Shown here one piece after another: positions 1 to 6,088 of a stretch of 10,628 bases of DNA (position 1 is the stretch's first letter; every line of letters begins with the position of its first letter). The stretch lies in assembly GCA_023389275.1 (NCBI GenBank), contig JAEWEN010000007.1, forward strand, positions 1-10,628. The letters are read 5' to 3'. Source of the stretch: Bacillota bacterium. Its GTDB lineage: Bacteria > Bacillota > Clostridia > Clostridiales > Caloramatoraceae. The notes under the pieces were generated by a model. It was not told where the DNA came from. It made no database searches and saw only the letters and a program-made list of their open reading frames with translations. The position numbers and the translations under genes were made by a program.

Positions 1-309
1 TTAAAATATACAAGAACATCAAAACAAGATAACAAATAACAAGTAATAAGATAATACCTTTAATATAATCATAAACGAAAAAAAATAATTATTCAATAAT
101 CAATTATTAAATTTATAAATATTAAAACTGAATATTTTCAATATTTTAAATATAAAAATTAAATACATATATAATAAGGAAGGGTTGTTATTTATTAAGG
201 ATACCGAGGGTATAAATAGTTATGTAATTGTGTATATTATGAAAAAACAAAGTAATTATACCTAGGGGTTTTAAATATTATAAAACGGTTAGAAAAATGT
301 AATTTACAC
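1..309. other. AT-rich gene-free stretch upstream of ferredoxin
   Basis: I see no convincing coding region here on either strand. The stretch is almost entirely A and T, with scattered short inverted repeats such as ATACC/GGTAT (201-213, loop GAG) and GTTTTA/TAAAAC (268-286). No upstream gene end or terminator with a clear U-tract was recognised. It may hold the promoter of a leftward gene outside the window, but I could not pick one out with confidence. Confidence 0.6.
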
Positions 310-338
310 TTGATTTTTGGCAGTATTTAAAATAAAAT
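310..338 (+). promoter_or_regulatory. Predicted sigma-A promoter of the ferredoxin gene
   Basis: TTGATT (310-315) and TAAAAT (333-338) are separated by exactly 17 bp. Each hexamer is one or two bases from the sigma-A consensus. The predicted start is near 345, so the transcript would begin almost at the base of the hairpin at 348-371. A strong constitutive promoter fits a gene for an abundant clostridial electron carrier. Confidence 0.6.
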
Positions 339-347
339 AGAATTATA

Positions 348-371
348 GGTAATACGTTTAAAGGTATTACC
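348..371 (+). repeat. Perfect inverted repeat at the 5' end of the ferredoxin mRNA
   Basis: GGTAATAC (348-355) and GTATTACC (364-371) form a perfect 8-bp stem with an 8-base loop. It begins about 3 bases after the predicted transcription start and lies 32 bases before the start codon, leaving the ribosome binding site free. A 5'-terminal mRNA-stabilising stem or a protein-binding palindrome are both possible. The sequence does not decide between them. Confidence 0.55.
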
Positions 372-403
372 ATTTGTCTATGAAGTATTTAGGAGGGGTT
401 TTA

Positions 404-571
404 ATGGCTTATGTAATAGCAGACTCATGTATTGCATGTGGAGCATGTGCACCAGAGTGTCCAGTATCATGTATATCAGCTGGGGACAAGTTTGTAATTA
501 ATTCAGAAGTTTGTGTATCATGTGGAAACTGTGCAAGAATTTGTCCAGTAGGAGCACCTGACAAAGAATAA
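404..571 (+). CDS. Clostridial-type 2[4Fe-4S] ferredoxin
   Basis: This is a 55-residue soluble electron carrier. In clostridia such ferredoxins accept electrons from pyruvate:ferredoxin oxidoreductase and pass them to hydrogenases, nitrogenase or Rnf-type complexes. Two cluster motifs of the form CxxCxxCxxxCP are visible: Cys9, 12, 15 and 19, then Cys37, 40, 43 and 47. As in the family, each fourth cysteine comes from the partner half. Length and the ending CPVGAP match the classic clostridial protein. Cys23 is an extra cysteine in the PVSCIS stretch, where well-known ferredoxins such as that of C. pasteurianum have alanine; it is not an expected ligand. I chose the ATG at 404 because AGGAGGGG (391-398) sits 5 bases upstream and the family starts MAY. 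An in-frame ATG at 380 lacks a ribosome binding site. The gene is monocistronic, with its own promoter and terminator. Confidence 0.97.
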   Translation: MAYVIADSCIACGACAPECPVSCISAGDKFVINSEVCVSCGNCARICPVGAPDKE

Positions 572-584
572 TTCTTAAAAAATC

Positions 585-613
585 AAAAGGGTTATCTATA
601 GGATAACCTTTTT
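585..613 (+). terminator. Intrinsic terminator after ferredoxin
   Basis: AAAAGGGTTATC (585-596) pairs with GATAACCTTTTT (602-613) over 12 pairs with one G-U wobble, around a 5-base loop. The 3' arm is itself the T-run. It lies 14 bases after the ferredoxin stop codon and separates that gene from the permease. Confidence 0.85.
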
Positions 614-647
614 CGTGGCTATAAATTGTTATTTAATTTTTTATTTA

Positions 648-676
648 TTGATTATTTTGTGGGTTAATATTATTTT
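648..676 (+). promoter_or_regulatory. Candidate promoter of the NCS2 permease
   Basis: TTGATT (648-653), a 17-bp spacer and TATTTT (671-676) give a plausible sigma-A promoter with a 5' UTR of about 120 bases. The region is so AT-rich that other hexamer pairs could be argued. No purine-riboswitch signature was recognised in the leader. Confidence 0.35.
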
Positions 677-696
677 AAATTTTTTCAATAATTCGA

Positions 697-714
697 TTTT
701 ACTTAAAAGTAAAA
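697..714. repeat. Inverted repeat in the permease leader
   Basis: TTTTACTT (697-704) and AAGTAAAA (707-714) are perfect 8-base arms around AA. The repeat lies 20 bases downstream of the candidate -10, where a repressor operator could block transcription. A regulator of the neighbouring GntR type is an obvious candidate, but nothing links the two directly. Confidence 0.4.
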
Positions 715-730
715 CATTAAAATGTCTTTT

Positions 731-749
731 ATTATTATTTATTAATAAT
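731..749. repeat. AT-only inverted repeat upstream of permease
   Basis: ATTATTA (731-737) and TAATAAT (743-749) form perfect 7-base arms around TTTAT. Composed only of A and T, it could arise by chance in this background. It lies about 40 bases before the permease ribosome binding site. Confidence 0.3.
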
Positions 750-804
750 TTGAGTATATGTGTGGGAAGCAAAAATTAATTGTTTTTGTAGGAGGGTTAT
801 TTTA

Positions 805-2142
805 ATGAGTTGTACTGTATTAAAAGAGGAAAAGCATGAAGTGTCTCCTTTTGAAGGTAAGGTTCCGACTAAGGATAAGATTATCCTAGCACTTCAACAG
901 GTTTTAACGCTTTGTCCAGGTTCTATAACTGTTGCTTTAGTTGTAGGAAAAAGTAATGGTTTAAGTGCTGAGAAATTAGCAGTTTTACTAGCATCAGTTT
1001 TATTTGCAAATGCTATAGCAGCACTTATTCAAGTGTATGGTATAGGAAAAATAGCAGGTTCTAAAGCACCACTTGTTTTAGGAGCTTCATTTGTACCACT
1101 TGCAGCAATGCTGATAGTTGGTGAGAAGTTTGATCTTCAAACTTTATTTGGTGCCATTATGGTATCAGGATTAGTAGTTTTTGGACTTTGTTTTTTCATG
1201 CATAAAATTTTAGTATTTTTTCCACCAATAGTTGTTGGTTCTTTTGTTACTTTACTAGGAATAAGTTTAGCACCTGGAGCTTTAGAAGAAATTGCAGGTG
1301 AGGGAACAGCTACTTACGGGGATCCTAAAAACTTTATATTAGGTTTCTTAGTAGTTGCTATTGTTATAATTCTTGAAAGATTTGGACGTGGAATTTTAAA
1401 ATCTATTGCTTTAATGGTAGGACTTATATCAGGAACTGTAATAGGCGCTTTCATGGGTATGATCGATTTTACTCCAGTTTTTGAAGCAAAATGGTTCCAA
1501 ATAGTTCAACCTTTTAGCTTTGGTGCACCTAAGTTTGAACCAGAAGCTATTGTTATGATGATTATTTTCTGTATTATAAACTTAGTTCAATGTATAGGAG
1601 TTTTTGCTATACTAGATGATTTATCTGGAAAAGTAACAGATAACAGAGGAAAAGCTAAAGGCCTTAGAGGGCAAGCAATAGCACAAGTTGTTGCTGGAGC
1701 ATTTAACGCATTTCCACAAGCATTTTTAAGTGAAAACGTTGCTATATTTAGATTCTCAAAGTATAAAAGCAATAGCATAATTAAAACAGCAGCTATAATG
1801 CTTATTGTAATTGCTTTCATACCAAAACTTACAACACTTATTTCACTTATTCCAACACCAGTTTTAGGTGGCGTTACTATTTGTTTATTTGGAATAATAA
1901 CAACTTCAGGTTTATCAATACTTAGAAACGTAGATTTATCTGAAAACAAAAACTTTATAACACTTGCTATTAGTATGGGAATTGGTATTGCTACTTGTTT
2001 CTCAGGTCATGTATTTGAAAACTTCCCAGGACTATGGAGCCAACTTTTAAGTAATGGTTTATTTACAGTAAGTGTTACATCAATAGTTTTATATACTTTA
2101 TTTAACTTTAATGAAGTTAAAAAGAATTTTAAAGAAGCATAA
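805..2142 (+). CDS. NCS2-family (xanthine/uracil-type) permease, divergent binding site
   Basis: A 445-residue polytopic membrane protein of the NCS2/NAT family, which drives proton-coupled uptake of uracil, xanthine or related purines. Family hallmarks are FFPPIVVGSFVTLLGISL (about 138-155) and IPTPVLGGVTICLFGII (about 349-365). Several positions normally used to bind nucleobases differ by my eye alignment. The TM1 QH is QQ (31-32). The TM8 glutamate is Gln262. The TM10 signature QNxG....TR reads E310-N311-x-A with S318-K319. The substrate may therefore not be a standard nucleobase. I start at the ATG at 805 because AGGAGGG (790-796) lies 8 bases upstream; an upstream in-frame ATG at 760 has no ribosome binding site and adds a poorly conserved, cysteine-rich stretch. 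It converges on the GntR gene. Family assignment is firm, substrate is unknown. Confidence 0.9.
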   Translation: MSCTVLKEEKHEVSPFEGKVPTKDKIILALQQVLTLCPGSITVALVVGKSNGLSAEKLAVLLASVLFANAIAALIQVYGIGKIAGSKAPLVLGASFVPLAAMLIVGEKFDLQTLFGAIMVSGLVVFGLCFFMHKILVFFPPIVVGSFVTLLGISLAPGALEEIAGEGTATYGDPKNFILGFLVVAIVIILERFGRGILKSIALMVGLISGTVIGAFMGMIDFTPVFEAKWFQIVQPFSFGAPKFEPEAIVMMIIFCIINLVQCIGVFAILDDLSGKVTDNRGKAKGLRGQAIAQVVAGAFNAFPQAFLSENVAIFRFSKYKSNSIIKTAAIMLIVIAFIPKLTTLISLIPTPVLGGVTICLFGIITTSGLSILRNVDLSENKNFITLAISMGIGIATCFSGHVFENFPGLWSQLLSNGLFTVSVTSIVLYTLFNFNEVKKNFKEA

Positions 2143-2174
2143 AACATATAAATAATTAACATACTTATATAAAC

Positions 2175-2200
2175 AAGGGCTATAATTTATTATAGCCCTT
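2175..2200. terminator. Bidirectional terminator between permease and gntR
   Basis: AAGGGCTATAA (2175-2185) and TTATAGCCCTT (2190-2200) form a perfect 11-bp stem with a 4-base loop. On the plus strand the stem is followed by T-rich sequence running into TCTTTTTTT. On the minus strand the following tract is weaker. The last base of the stem is the last base of the gntR stop codon, so the convergent genes share it. Confidence 0.85.
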
Positions 2201-2949
2201 TATATTATCTTTTTTTGCCTTATAACATTAAAGTTTATAAAGTTAGTATCATATATTTCAGTGTTATAAAGAACTATATTATTTTGTTGTTCATAGTTTT
2301 TAACATTAAATACTAAAAGAGCATCATTTTGAAGTTTAGATATATTTTTACTTAAAGATAAAAGGCTTTCTTTTGTAGCACAGCGAATACTTGATTTATC
2401 CCATGTTACTATTTTGCCTGTTTTTTTAATCATATATTTAAAAATAGATCCAATCATATCTTCTTTACATACAGATTCATTTATTTCAGATTTTGGAAAG
2501 CGATCTATACAAAAAACAGCAGGTTTTCCATCAGCATAAAAAAGCTTTTCTACTTTAACTATTTCATCGCCTTCATTTATTTTTAAATTTTTAGCAGTTT
2601 CTATATTACAAGGTTCACATCCAACATATAAAATTTCAACATCAGCTTTATAGCCACTATCTTCTATCATTTGTTTTACTTCAAATCCATTTGTAATATT
2701 AACTTTAAGTTGAAGGGCTTCAGGATTTACAAATGTGCCTTTACCGTGTACTCTAAACACTATTCCGTTAGTTTCAAGGTCTGTTAGTGCTTTTCTAATA
2801 GTAATACGGCTAACCCCTAGATTTTGTGCTATTAAGTCTTCAGATGGAAGTTTTGTATTTGAATTTAAATCCATAGTTTTTATATATTCATAAAGATGCT
2901 CACGAACTTTATCACTTAGTGTTCTTTTTTTTATTGGGACAAATTCCAT
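2200..2949 (-). CDS. GntR-family transcriptional regulator, HutC/UTRA subfamily
   Basis: A 249-residue cytoplasmic DNA-binding repressor or activator. The N-terminal winged helix-turn-helix spans about residues 9-75, with the recognition region LGVSRITIRKALTDLE (44-59) and the wing ending HGKGTFV (68-74). Residues about 88-245 fit a UTRA ligand-binding domain, which in relatives binds small effectors such as sugar phosphates, urocanate or fatty acyl derivatives. Length is typical. The start is ATG at 2949 with GGGAG about 10 bases upstream. It has its own promoter and is convergent with the NCS2 permease, while sharing a strand with the ABC importer operon upstream of it; the operon's own terminator lies between. 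A 19-bp palindrome just before its ribosome binding site suggests autoregulation. The effector and targets cannot be read from the sequence. Confidence 0.9.
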   Translation of the reverse strand: MEFVPIKKRTLSDKVREHLYEYIKTMDLNSNTKLPSEDLIAQNLGVSRITIRKALTDLETNGIVFRVHGKGTFVNPEALQLKVNITNGFEVKQMIEDSGYKADVEILYVGCEPCNIETAKNLKINEGDEIVKVEKLFYADGKPAVFCIDRFPKSEINESVCKEDMIGSIFKYMIKKTGKIVTWDKSSIRCATKESLLSLSKNISKLQNDALLVFNVKNYEQQNNIVLYNTEIYDTNFINFNVIRQKKII

Positions 2950-2967
2950 ATATTATCATCTCCCTGA

Positions 2968-2986
2968 TTTAATTTAATAAATTAAA
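2968..2986. promoter_or_regulatory. Perfect 19-bp palindrome before gntR, candidate operator
   Basis: TTTAATTTA, a central A, and TAAATTAAA form a perfect 9-1-9 palindrome ending just upstream of the gntR ribosome binding site, inside the 5' UTR. GntR proteins commonly repress their own gene through such sites. It contains only A and T, so chance occurrence is more likely than for a mixed sequence. Confidence 0.4.
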
Positions 2987-3011
2987 ACTTTGTGTGTTCA
3001 TGGCATAGGGT

Positions 3012-3027
3012 TTAAGGTATTAAGGTA
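3012..3027. repeat. Tandem 8-mer in the gntR leader
   Basis: TTAAGGTA occurs twice in direct tandem (3012-3019 and 3020-3027), a few bases downstream of the predicted gntR transcription start on the minus strand. A direct repeat here could bind a dimeric regulator or be a simple duplication. Confidence 0.4.
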
Positions 3028-3039
3028 TTTCCTTCAGAT

Positions 3040-3068
3040 ATGATAACATTTTGTTAAGAATATTTCAA
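3040..3068 (-). promoter_or_regulatory. Predicted gntR promoter with inverted repeat in the spacer
   Basis: On the minus strand TTGAAA (3068-3063), a 17-bp spacer and TATCAT (3045-3040) match sigma-A spacing, giving a start near 3033. Within the spacer, TAACA/TGTTA (3044-3056, centre of 3 bases) is a perfect inverted repeat positioned to block RNA polymerase. A related pair ATAACA/TGTTAT, 9 bases apart, lies just upstream at about 3082-3102. Confidence 0.5.
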
Positions 3069-3136
3069 TAAAAATTTTAAATATAACAAGAAAATGCTGT
3101 TATTTGTTAATAATGTTAATTATATATTAATAAAGA

Positions 3137-3166
3137 AGGGCTATATTCTTATGAGAATATAGCCCT
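3137..3166 (-). terminator. Terminator of the ABC importer operon, overlapping the last codons
   Basis: A perfect 13-bp stem is formed by AGGGCTATATTCT (3137-3149) and AGAATATAGCCCT (3154-3166), with loop TATG. On the minus strand the ATPase stop codon falls at the loop (3151-3149), so the final codons of the gene build the 5' arm. A TCTTTATTA tract follows. Confidence 0.8.
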
Positions 3167-3943
3167 ATCACTTAATTCGTTTTTAAAGTTTAGTTTTTCA
3201 AATGAATCTATTAGTTTTTCAACAGTAAGATCTTTTTTCTCTTGTCCTTTAATATCCATTATAATTTGTCCTCTGTGAAGCATTATAAGTCTATTACCTG
3301 TTTTAATAGCATGATTAAGATTATGTGTAACCATTAAAGAGGTCATGTTTTTTTCTCTTATAACTTCTTCGCTTAAAGATAAAATAAGTTCAGATGTTTT
3401 AGGATCAAGTGCTGCTGTATGTTCATCAAGTAGAAGAACATCAGGATTAGACATTGTAGCCATTAAAAGAGCTAAAGATTGTCTTTGGCCACCAGATAAG
3501 TCTCCTACCTTAGTATTTATTTTGTTTTCAAGTCCAAGATTTAATTTTTCTAAAAGAGTTCTAAAATAATTTATTTTACTCTTTGTTATTCCAGGTGTTA
3601 AGTTAAAGCTTTTACCTTTATTATAAGCCATTGAAAGGTTTTGAAGTATAGTCATAGATGGACTAGTACCTAAAGATGGGTCTTGAAATACTCTTCCTAT
3701 AACCTTACAACGTTTATACTCTGGAACATTTGAAATATCATTTCCGTTTAAAAGGATTTTTCCTTCATCAAGTGGAATTTTTCCACCTATTATATTTAAA
3801 AGAGTGGATTTACCAGCTCCGTTACTTCCTATTATAGTAATGAAATCACCTTTTTCTATTTTAAGATCTATTCCTCTGAAAAGATAATTTTCATTTACTG
3901 TTCCCTTTGAAAATGTTTTATGCAGATTTTGTAGTTCTAACAG
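3149..3943 (-). CDS. ABC importer ATP-binding protein, probable CTG start
   Basis: The cytoplasmic ATPase of the importer whose permease and binding protein are encoded just upstream. Assuming a CTG start it has 264 residues. It carries Walker A GSNGAGKST, a Q-loop VFQDP, the signature LSGGQRQ, Walker B VLLLDEHTAALDP and the switch histidine VTHN. Histidine replaces the usual proline after the Walker B DE, as is common in this transporter type. Start choice is unusual. GGAGG (3956-3952) lies 8 bases before a CTG at 3943-3941, giving the family-like start M-L-E-L-Q-N-L-H. An upstream TTG at 3958 overlaps the ribosome binding site itself and is less likely. The gene overlaps the permease end by about 26 bases, indicating translational coupling. 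Function is secure, transported substrate unknown. Confidence 0.93.
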   Translation of the reverse strand: MLELQNLHKTFSKGTVNENYLFRGIDLKIEKGDFITIIGSNGAGKSTLLNIIGGKIPLDEGKILLNGNDISNVPEYKRCKVIGRVFQDPSLGTSPSMTILQNLSMAYNKGKSFNLTPGITKSKINYFRTLLEKLNLGLENKINTKVGDLSGGQRQSLALLMATMSNPDVLLLDEHTAALDPKTSELILSLSEEVIREKNMTSLMVTHNLNHAIKTGNRLIMLHRGQIIMDIKGQEKKDLTVEKLIDSFEKLNFKNELSDRAIFS

Positions 3944-4811
3944 AAGAATCACCTCCAACAGCTTTATCTTTCTTTTTAAATTTAAATTTCATATTAGAAA
4001 GTGCAAGTGCAACAGCTACTATTAAAGCCGTAATTAGCTTCATATCATATGATTCAACAAAGTCTAAAGACATTGCAATTCCAAGTATAAGCTTGTAAAT
4101 AATTGAACCTATAATAGTAATAGTTGTAGCTGCTATTATATTTACCTTTTTAAATATTGAAGTTCCAATAATTATAGCTGCAAGACCAACAATAATTGTA
4201 CCTGCTCCCATTTGTATGTCAGCAAAGCCTTGTTGCTGAGCCATTAAAGAGCCTCCAAGTGCAACTAATCCATTTGATATCATAAGACCTATTGTAATAA
4301 TAAAGCCTTTATTAACTCCTAGAGAAGTTACAAGTTGTGGATTATCTCCAGATGATATAAGCATAAAACCAAGTTTTGTTTTGAAAAATAAATCAAGTAA
4401 TATTTTACATACAATTACAAATATAGCTATTATGAAAAGTGAATCTACACCACTTGAAAATATAGTATCGTTTCCATATAAAGATATATTTGGTTTGCCC
4501 ATAATTCTAAGTGAAAGAGAGTATAGGGCAAGCATAACTAATATACCTGATAAAAGATTAGTTATTTTAAGCTTTACATGTAAAAAGCTTGTTAAAAGCC
4601 CTCCAACAGCACCTGCTGCAAAGGCTATTATAAGTGTTAAGTAAGGATTCACCCCATGGGTTAGGCACAGAGCAGAAACCCCTGCGCCTAATGGGAATGA
4701 TCCGTCAACAGACATGTCTGGAAAGTCTAGTATTTTAAATGTTATATATACACCAAGTGAAACTATTCCATATATAAGTCCTTGTTCTAGTACGGATAAT
4801 AAGAAAGACAC
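3918..4811 (-). CDS. ABC importer permease (branched-chain/TrpY-like family)
   Basis: A 297-residue membrane subunit with about eight or nine hydrophobic segments, resembling the permease of TrpXYZ-type and related importers (BPD_transp_2 family). The family-like stretch ITFKILDFPDMSVDGSFPLG follows the first hydrophobic segment, and a loop around residues 140-165 (FFKTKLGFMLISSGDNPQLVTSLGVNKG) would contact the ATPase. The start is GTG at 4811, sharing one base with the binding-protein stop codon (TAGTG). AGGTGG lies about 9 bases upstream. The C-terminus is basic and then polar (KKKDKAVGGDSSVRTTKSA) and overlaps the ATPase ribosome binding site. Tight overlaps on both sides mark a single operon. 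Confidence 0.9.
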   Translation of the reverse strand: MSFLLSVLEQGLIYGIVSLGVYITFKILDFPDMSVDGSFPLGAGVSALCLTHGVNPYLTLIIAFAAGAVGGLLTSFLHVKLKITNLLSGILVMLALYSLSLRIMGKPNISLYGNDTIFSSGVDSLFIIAIFVIVCKILLDLFFKTKLGFMLISSGDNPQLVTSLGVNKGFIITIGLMISNGLVALGGSLMAQQQGFADIQMGAGTIIVGLAAIIIGTSIFKKVNIIAATTITIIGSIIYKLILGIAMSLDFVESYDMKLITALIVAVALALSNMKFKFKKKDKAVGGDSSVRTTKSA

Positions 4812-5830
4812 TATTTTTCACCACCTATGAAAGTTGCTTTTTCTTCAAGTTCCTTAGGTAGTTGAAGTCCTATTTTACTTAAAGTATCCTTATTTATAGT
4901 TAAAGTAAATTTTTCTGCTAATTGAATTGGCATATCAGCTGGTTTAGATTTTCCATCTAAAATATCAGCTGCCATAAGTCCTGTTTTGTATCCAAGACTT
5001 GTATAATCTATACCTTCTGATAAAAGTCCACCGTTTTCAACAACACTACCTTCTGCTGAAATAACAGGTATTTTATGTTCAATTCCTTTTTTACCAATTG
5101 TAGGTCCTGCTTGTACAGCAGTGTTATCAGTTGGAACATATAAAACATCTACTTTTTTACAAATAGAGTCCATAGCTTGTACAACATCATTTGTTGATGT
5201 TATTGTTTGCTCAACAAGTTCAAGTCCTAAGTTTTTACATACCTTTTGAGCTTCTTTTAATTGAACAACTGAGTTAGCCTCACCTGCATTATATATAAAA
5301 CCAACTTTTTTAGCATCTGCTTTTAATTTTTTAACCATTTCAAGTTGAGCTTTTATAGGAGCTCTGTCACTTGTACCTGTAACATTTCCACTTGGTTTTT
5401 CAAGTGAAGAAACAAGTTTTGCTTCAACAGGATCAGTTACTGCTGTTATAAGTATTGGAATATCCTTTGTTGCATTAACTGATGCTTGTGCTGATTGTGT
5501 TGCAATTGCAAGTATTAAATCTACCTTATCAGAAGCGAATTTTTTTGTAATTTGATCGTTATTAGCTACATCGCCTTGAGCATTTTTAGAAACAATTTTT
5601 ATTTTTTCTCCGTCTTTGTAACCTTTTTCCTCAAGAGCCTTTATAAAGCCTTGATTTGCTGCATCAAGAGCTGGATGTGGAGCTGATTGAACAATACCTA
5701 TTGTTTTTACAGCATCCTGTGTTGAAGAAGCTTCTTTGTCTCCTCCAGATGAACAGCTAGCTAATACTAATACTGAAGCTAGAGCTAGAATTAGCCCTTT
5801 AGAAATTTTTTTTAGTTTTTTTCCTACCAT
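4811..5830 (-). CDS. ABC importer substrate-binding lipoprotein (PF04392 / TrpX-like)
   Basis: A 339-residue extracytoplasmic binding protein tethered as a lipoprotein. A basic N-terminus and hydrophobic segment precede a lipobox L23-A-S-C26, with Cys26 as the lipidation site, followed by a Ser/Gly/Asp/Glu linker. The mature part opens with VKTIGIVQSAPHPALDAANQGF, very like the start of ABC_sub_bind proteins such as the TrpX-type tryptophan/aromatic amino-acid receptors of streptococci. The later segments DLILAIATQSAQA, YVPTDNTAVQA and PVISAEGSVVENGGL also fit the two-lobe fold. Start ATG 5830 has AGGAGGG 8 bases upstream. It is the first gene of the importer operon, behind a long attenuator-type leader. 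An amino acid is a reasonable guess for the substrate but is not shown by the sequence. Confidence 0.9.
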   Translation of the reverse strand: MVGKKLKKISKGLILALASVLVLASCSSGGDKEASSTQDAVKTIGIVQSAPHPALDAANQGFIKALEEKGYKDGEKIKIVSKNAQGDVANNDQITKKFASDKVDLILAIATQSAQASVNATKDIPILITAVTDPVEAKLVSSLEKPSGNVTGTSDRAPIKAQLEMVKKLKADAKKVGFIYNAGEANSVVQLKEAQKVCKNLGLELVEQTITSTNDVVQAMDSICKKVDVLYVPTDNTAVQAGPTIGKKGIEHKIPVISAEGSVVENGGLLSEGIDYTSLGYKTGLMAADILDGKSKPADMPIQLAEKFTLTINKDTLSKIGLQLPKELEEKATFIGGEK

Positions 5831-5862
5831 ACTACTTACCCTCCTAAAATACTTTTAAATAC

Positions 5863-5888
5863 AAAAAATCTCCTTATATTAAGGAGAT
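5863..5888 (-). terminator. Attenuator terminator in the importer leader
   Basis: On the minus strand ATCTCCTTA and TAAGGAGAT form a perfect 9-bp stem with a 3-base loop (5888-5868), followed by six T (5868-5863). It is an intrinsic terminator about 33 bases before the binding-protein start codon, downstream of the promoter, so it would stop transcription before the operon. Its 5' arm can alternatively pair with AGGAGAT (5931-5925). Confidence 0.85.
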
Positions 5889-5922
5889 GATTTATTAATT
5901 ATTAAAAAGTTAAAACAAACAC

Positions 5923-5983
5923 CTATCTCCTACTGTGCTACAATTCTACTAAATATAAATACTACAAAAATAATACAAATCTA
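5923..5983 (-). promoter_or_regulatory. UAG-triplet cluster, candidate HutP-family binding site
   Basis: Read on the minus strand, UAG triplets begin at 5983, 5964, 5951, 5948, 5940, 5932 and 5925. The last four are spaced 8, 8 and 7 bases. Bacillus subtilis HutP binds UAG triplets separated by four bases (period 7). A HutP-family gene lies immediately upstream on the same strand. The final two triplets lie in and next to the antiterminator strand. Binding by that protein is inference. Confidence 0.5.
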
Positions 5984-6052
5984 CATAAAATACCTTGCAT
6001 ATATTGAAAATGTAAAAATTACAAGGTATATGCAACTTAGGTGTTATCTGAA

Positions 6053-6081
6053 ATTATAATTAACCTATTTATAAATGTCAA
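6053..6081 (-). promoter_or_regulatory. Consensus sigma-A promoter of the ABC importer operon
   Basis: On the minus strand a perfect TTGACA (6081-6076), a 17-bp spacer and a perfect TATAAT (6058-6053). The -35 begins 7 bases after the hutP stop codon, with no terminator between. Readthrough from hutP therefore also enters the importer leader and meets the attenuator. Confidence 0.85.
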
Positions 6082-6088
6082 TAAAAAG

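Larger units (their letters stand above)
5863..6047 (-). ncRNA. Candidate cis-regulatory RNA leader of the ABC importer
   Basis: The transcript predicted to begin near 6047 opens almost at once with AACACCTA (6045-6038), which pairs perfectly with TAGGTGTT (5925-5918) to close a domain of about 110 bases. Inside it, TTGCATAT/ATATGCAA and ATACCTTG/CAAGGTAT are overlapping, mutually exclusive 8-bp stems. A UAG-rich stretch follows. The 3' closing strand abuts AGGAGAT, which can pair with the terminator arm ATCTCCT. Closing helix, competing antiterminator and terminator are the anatomy of a riboswitch or protein-controlled attenuator. I do not recognise a known riboswitch class, and the T-box signature is absent. 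Confidence 0.65.

Noticed and set aside
571..804. Purine riboswitch controlling the NCS2 permease
   Set aside because: The conserved purine-aptamer loop and junction bases are not visible, and no terminator/antiterminator pair lies between the candidate promoter and the gene.
1587..1949. Minus-strand open frame of 120 codons inside the permease gene
   Set aside because: It is an out-of-frame shadow of the NCS2 permease, with no ribosome binding site and no family features.
5962..6000. Short minus-strand leader peptide of 12 codons (ATG at 6000, ending TAG at 5962) that could act as a ribosome-mediated attenuator
   Set aside because: It has no ribosome binding site and no run of histidine, tryptophan or other diagnostic codons.
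5831..6047. T-box riboswitch upstream of a TrpX-like importer
   Set aside because: T-box leaders carry a conserved antiterminator sequence of the AGGGTGGNACCGCG type. Nothing resembling it is present on the minus strand here.
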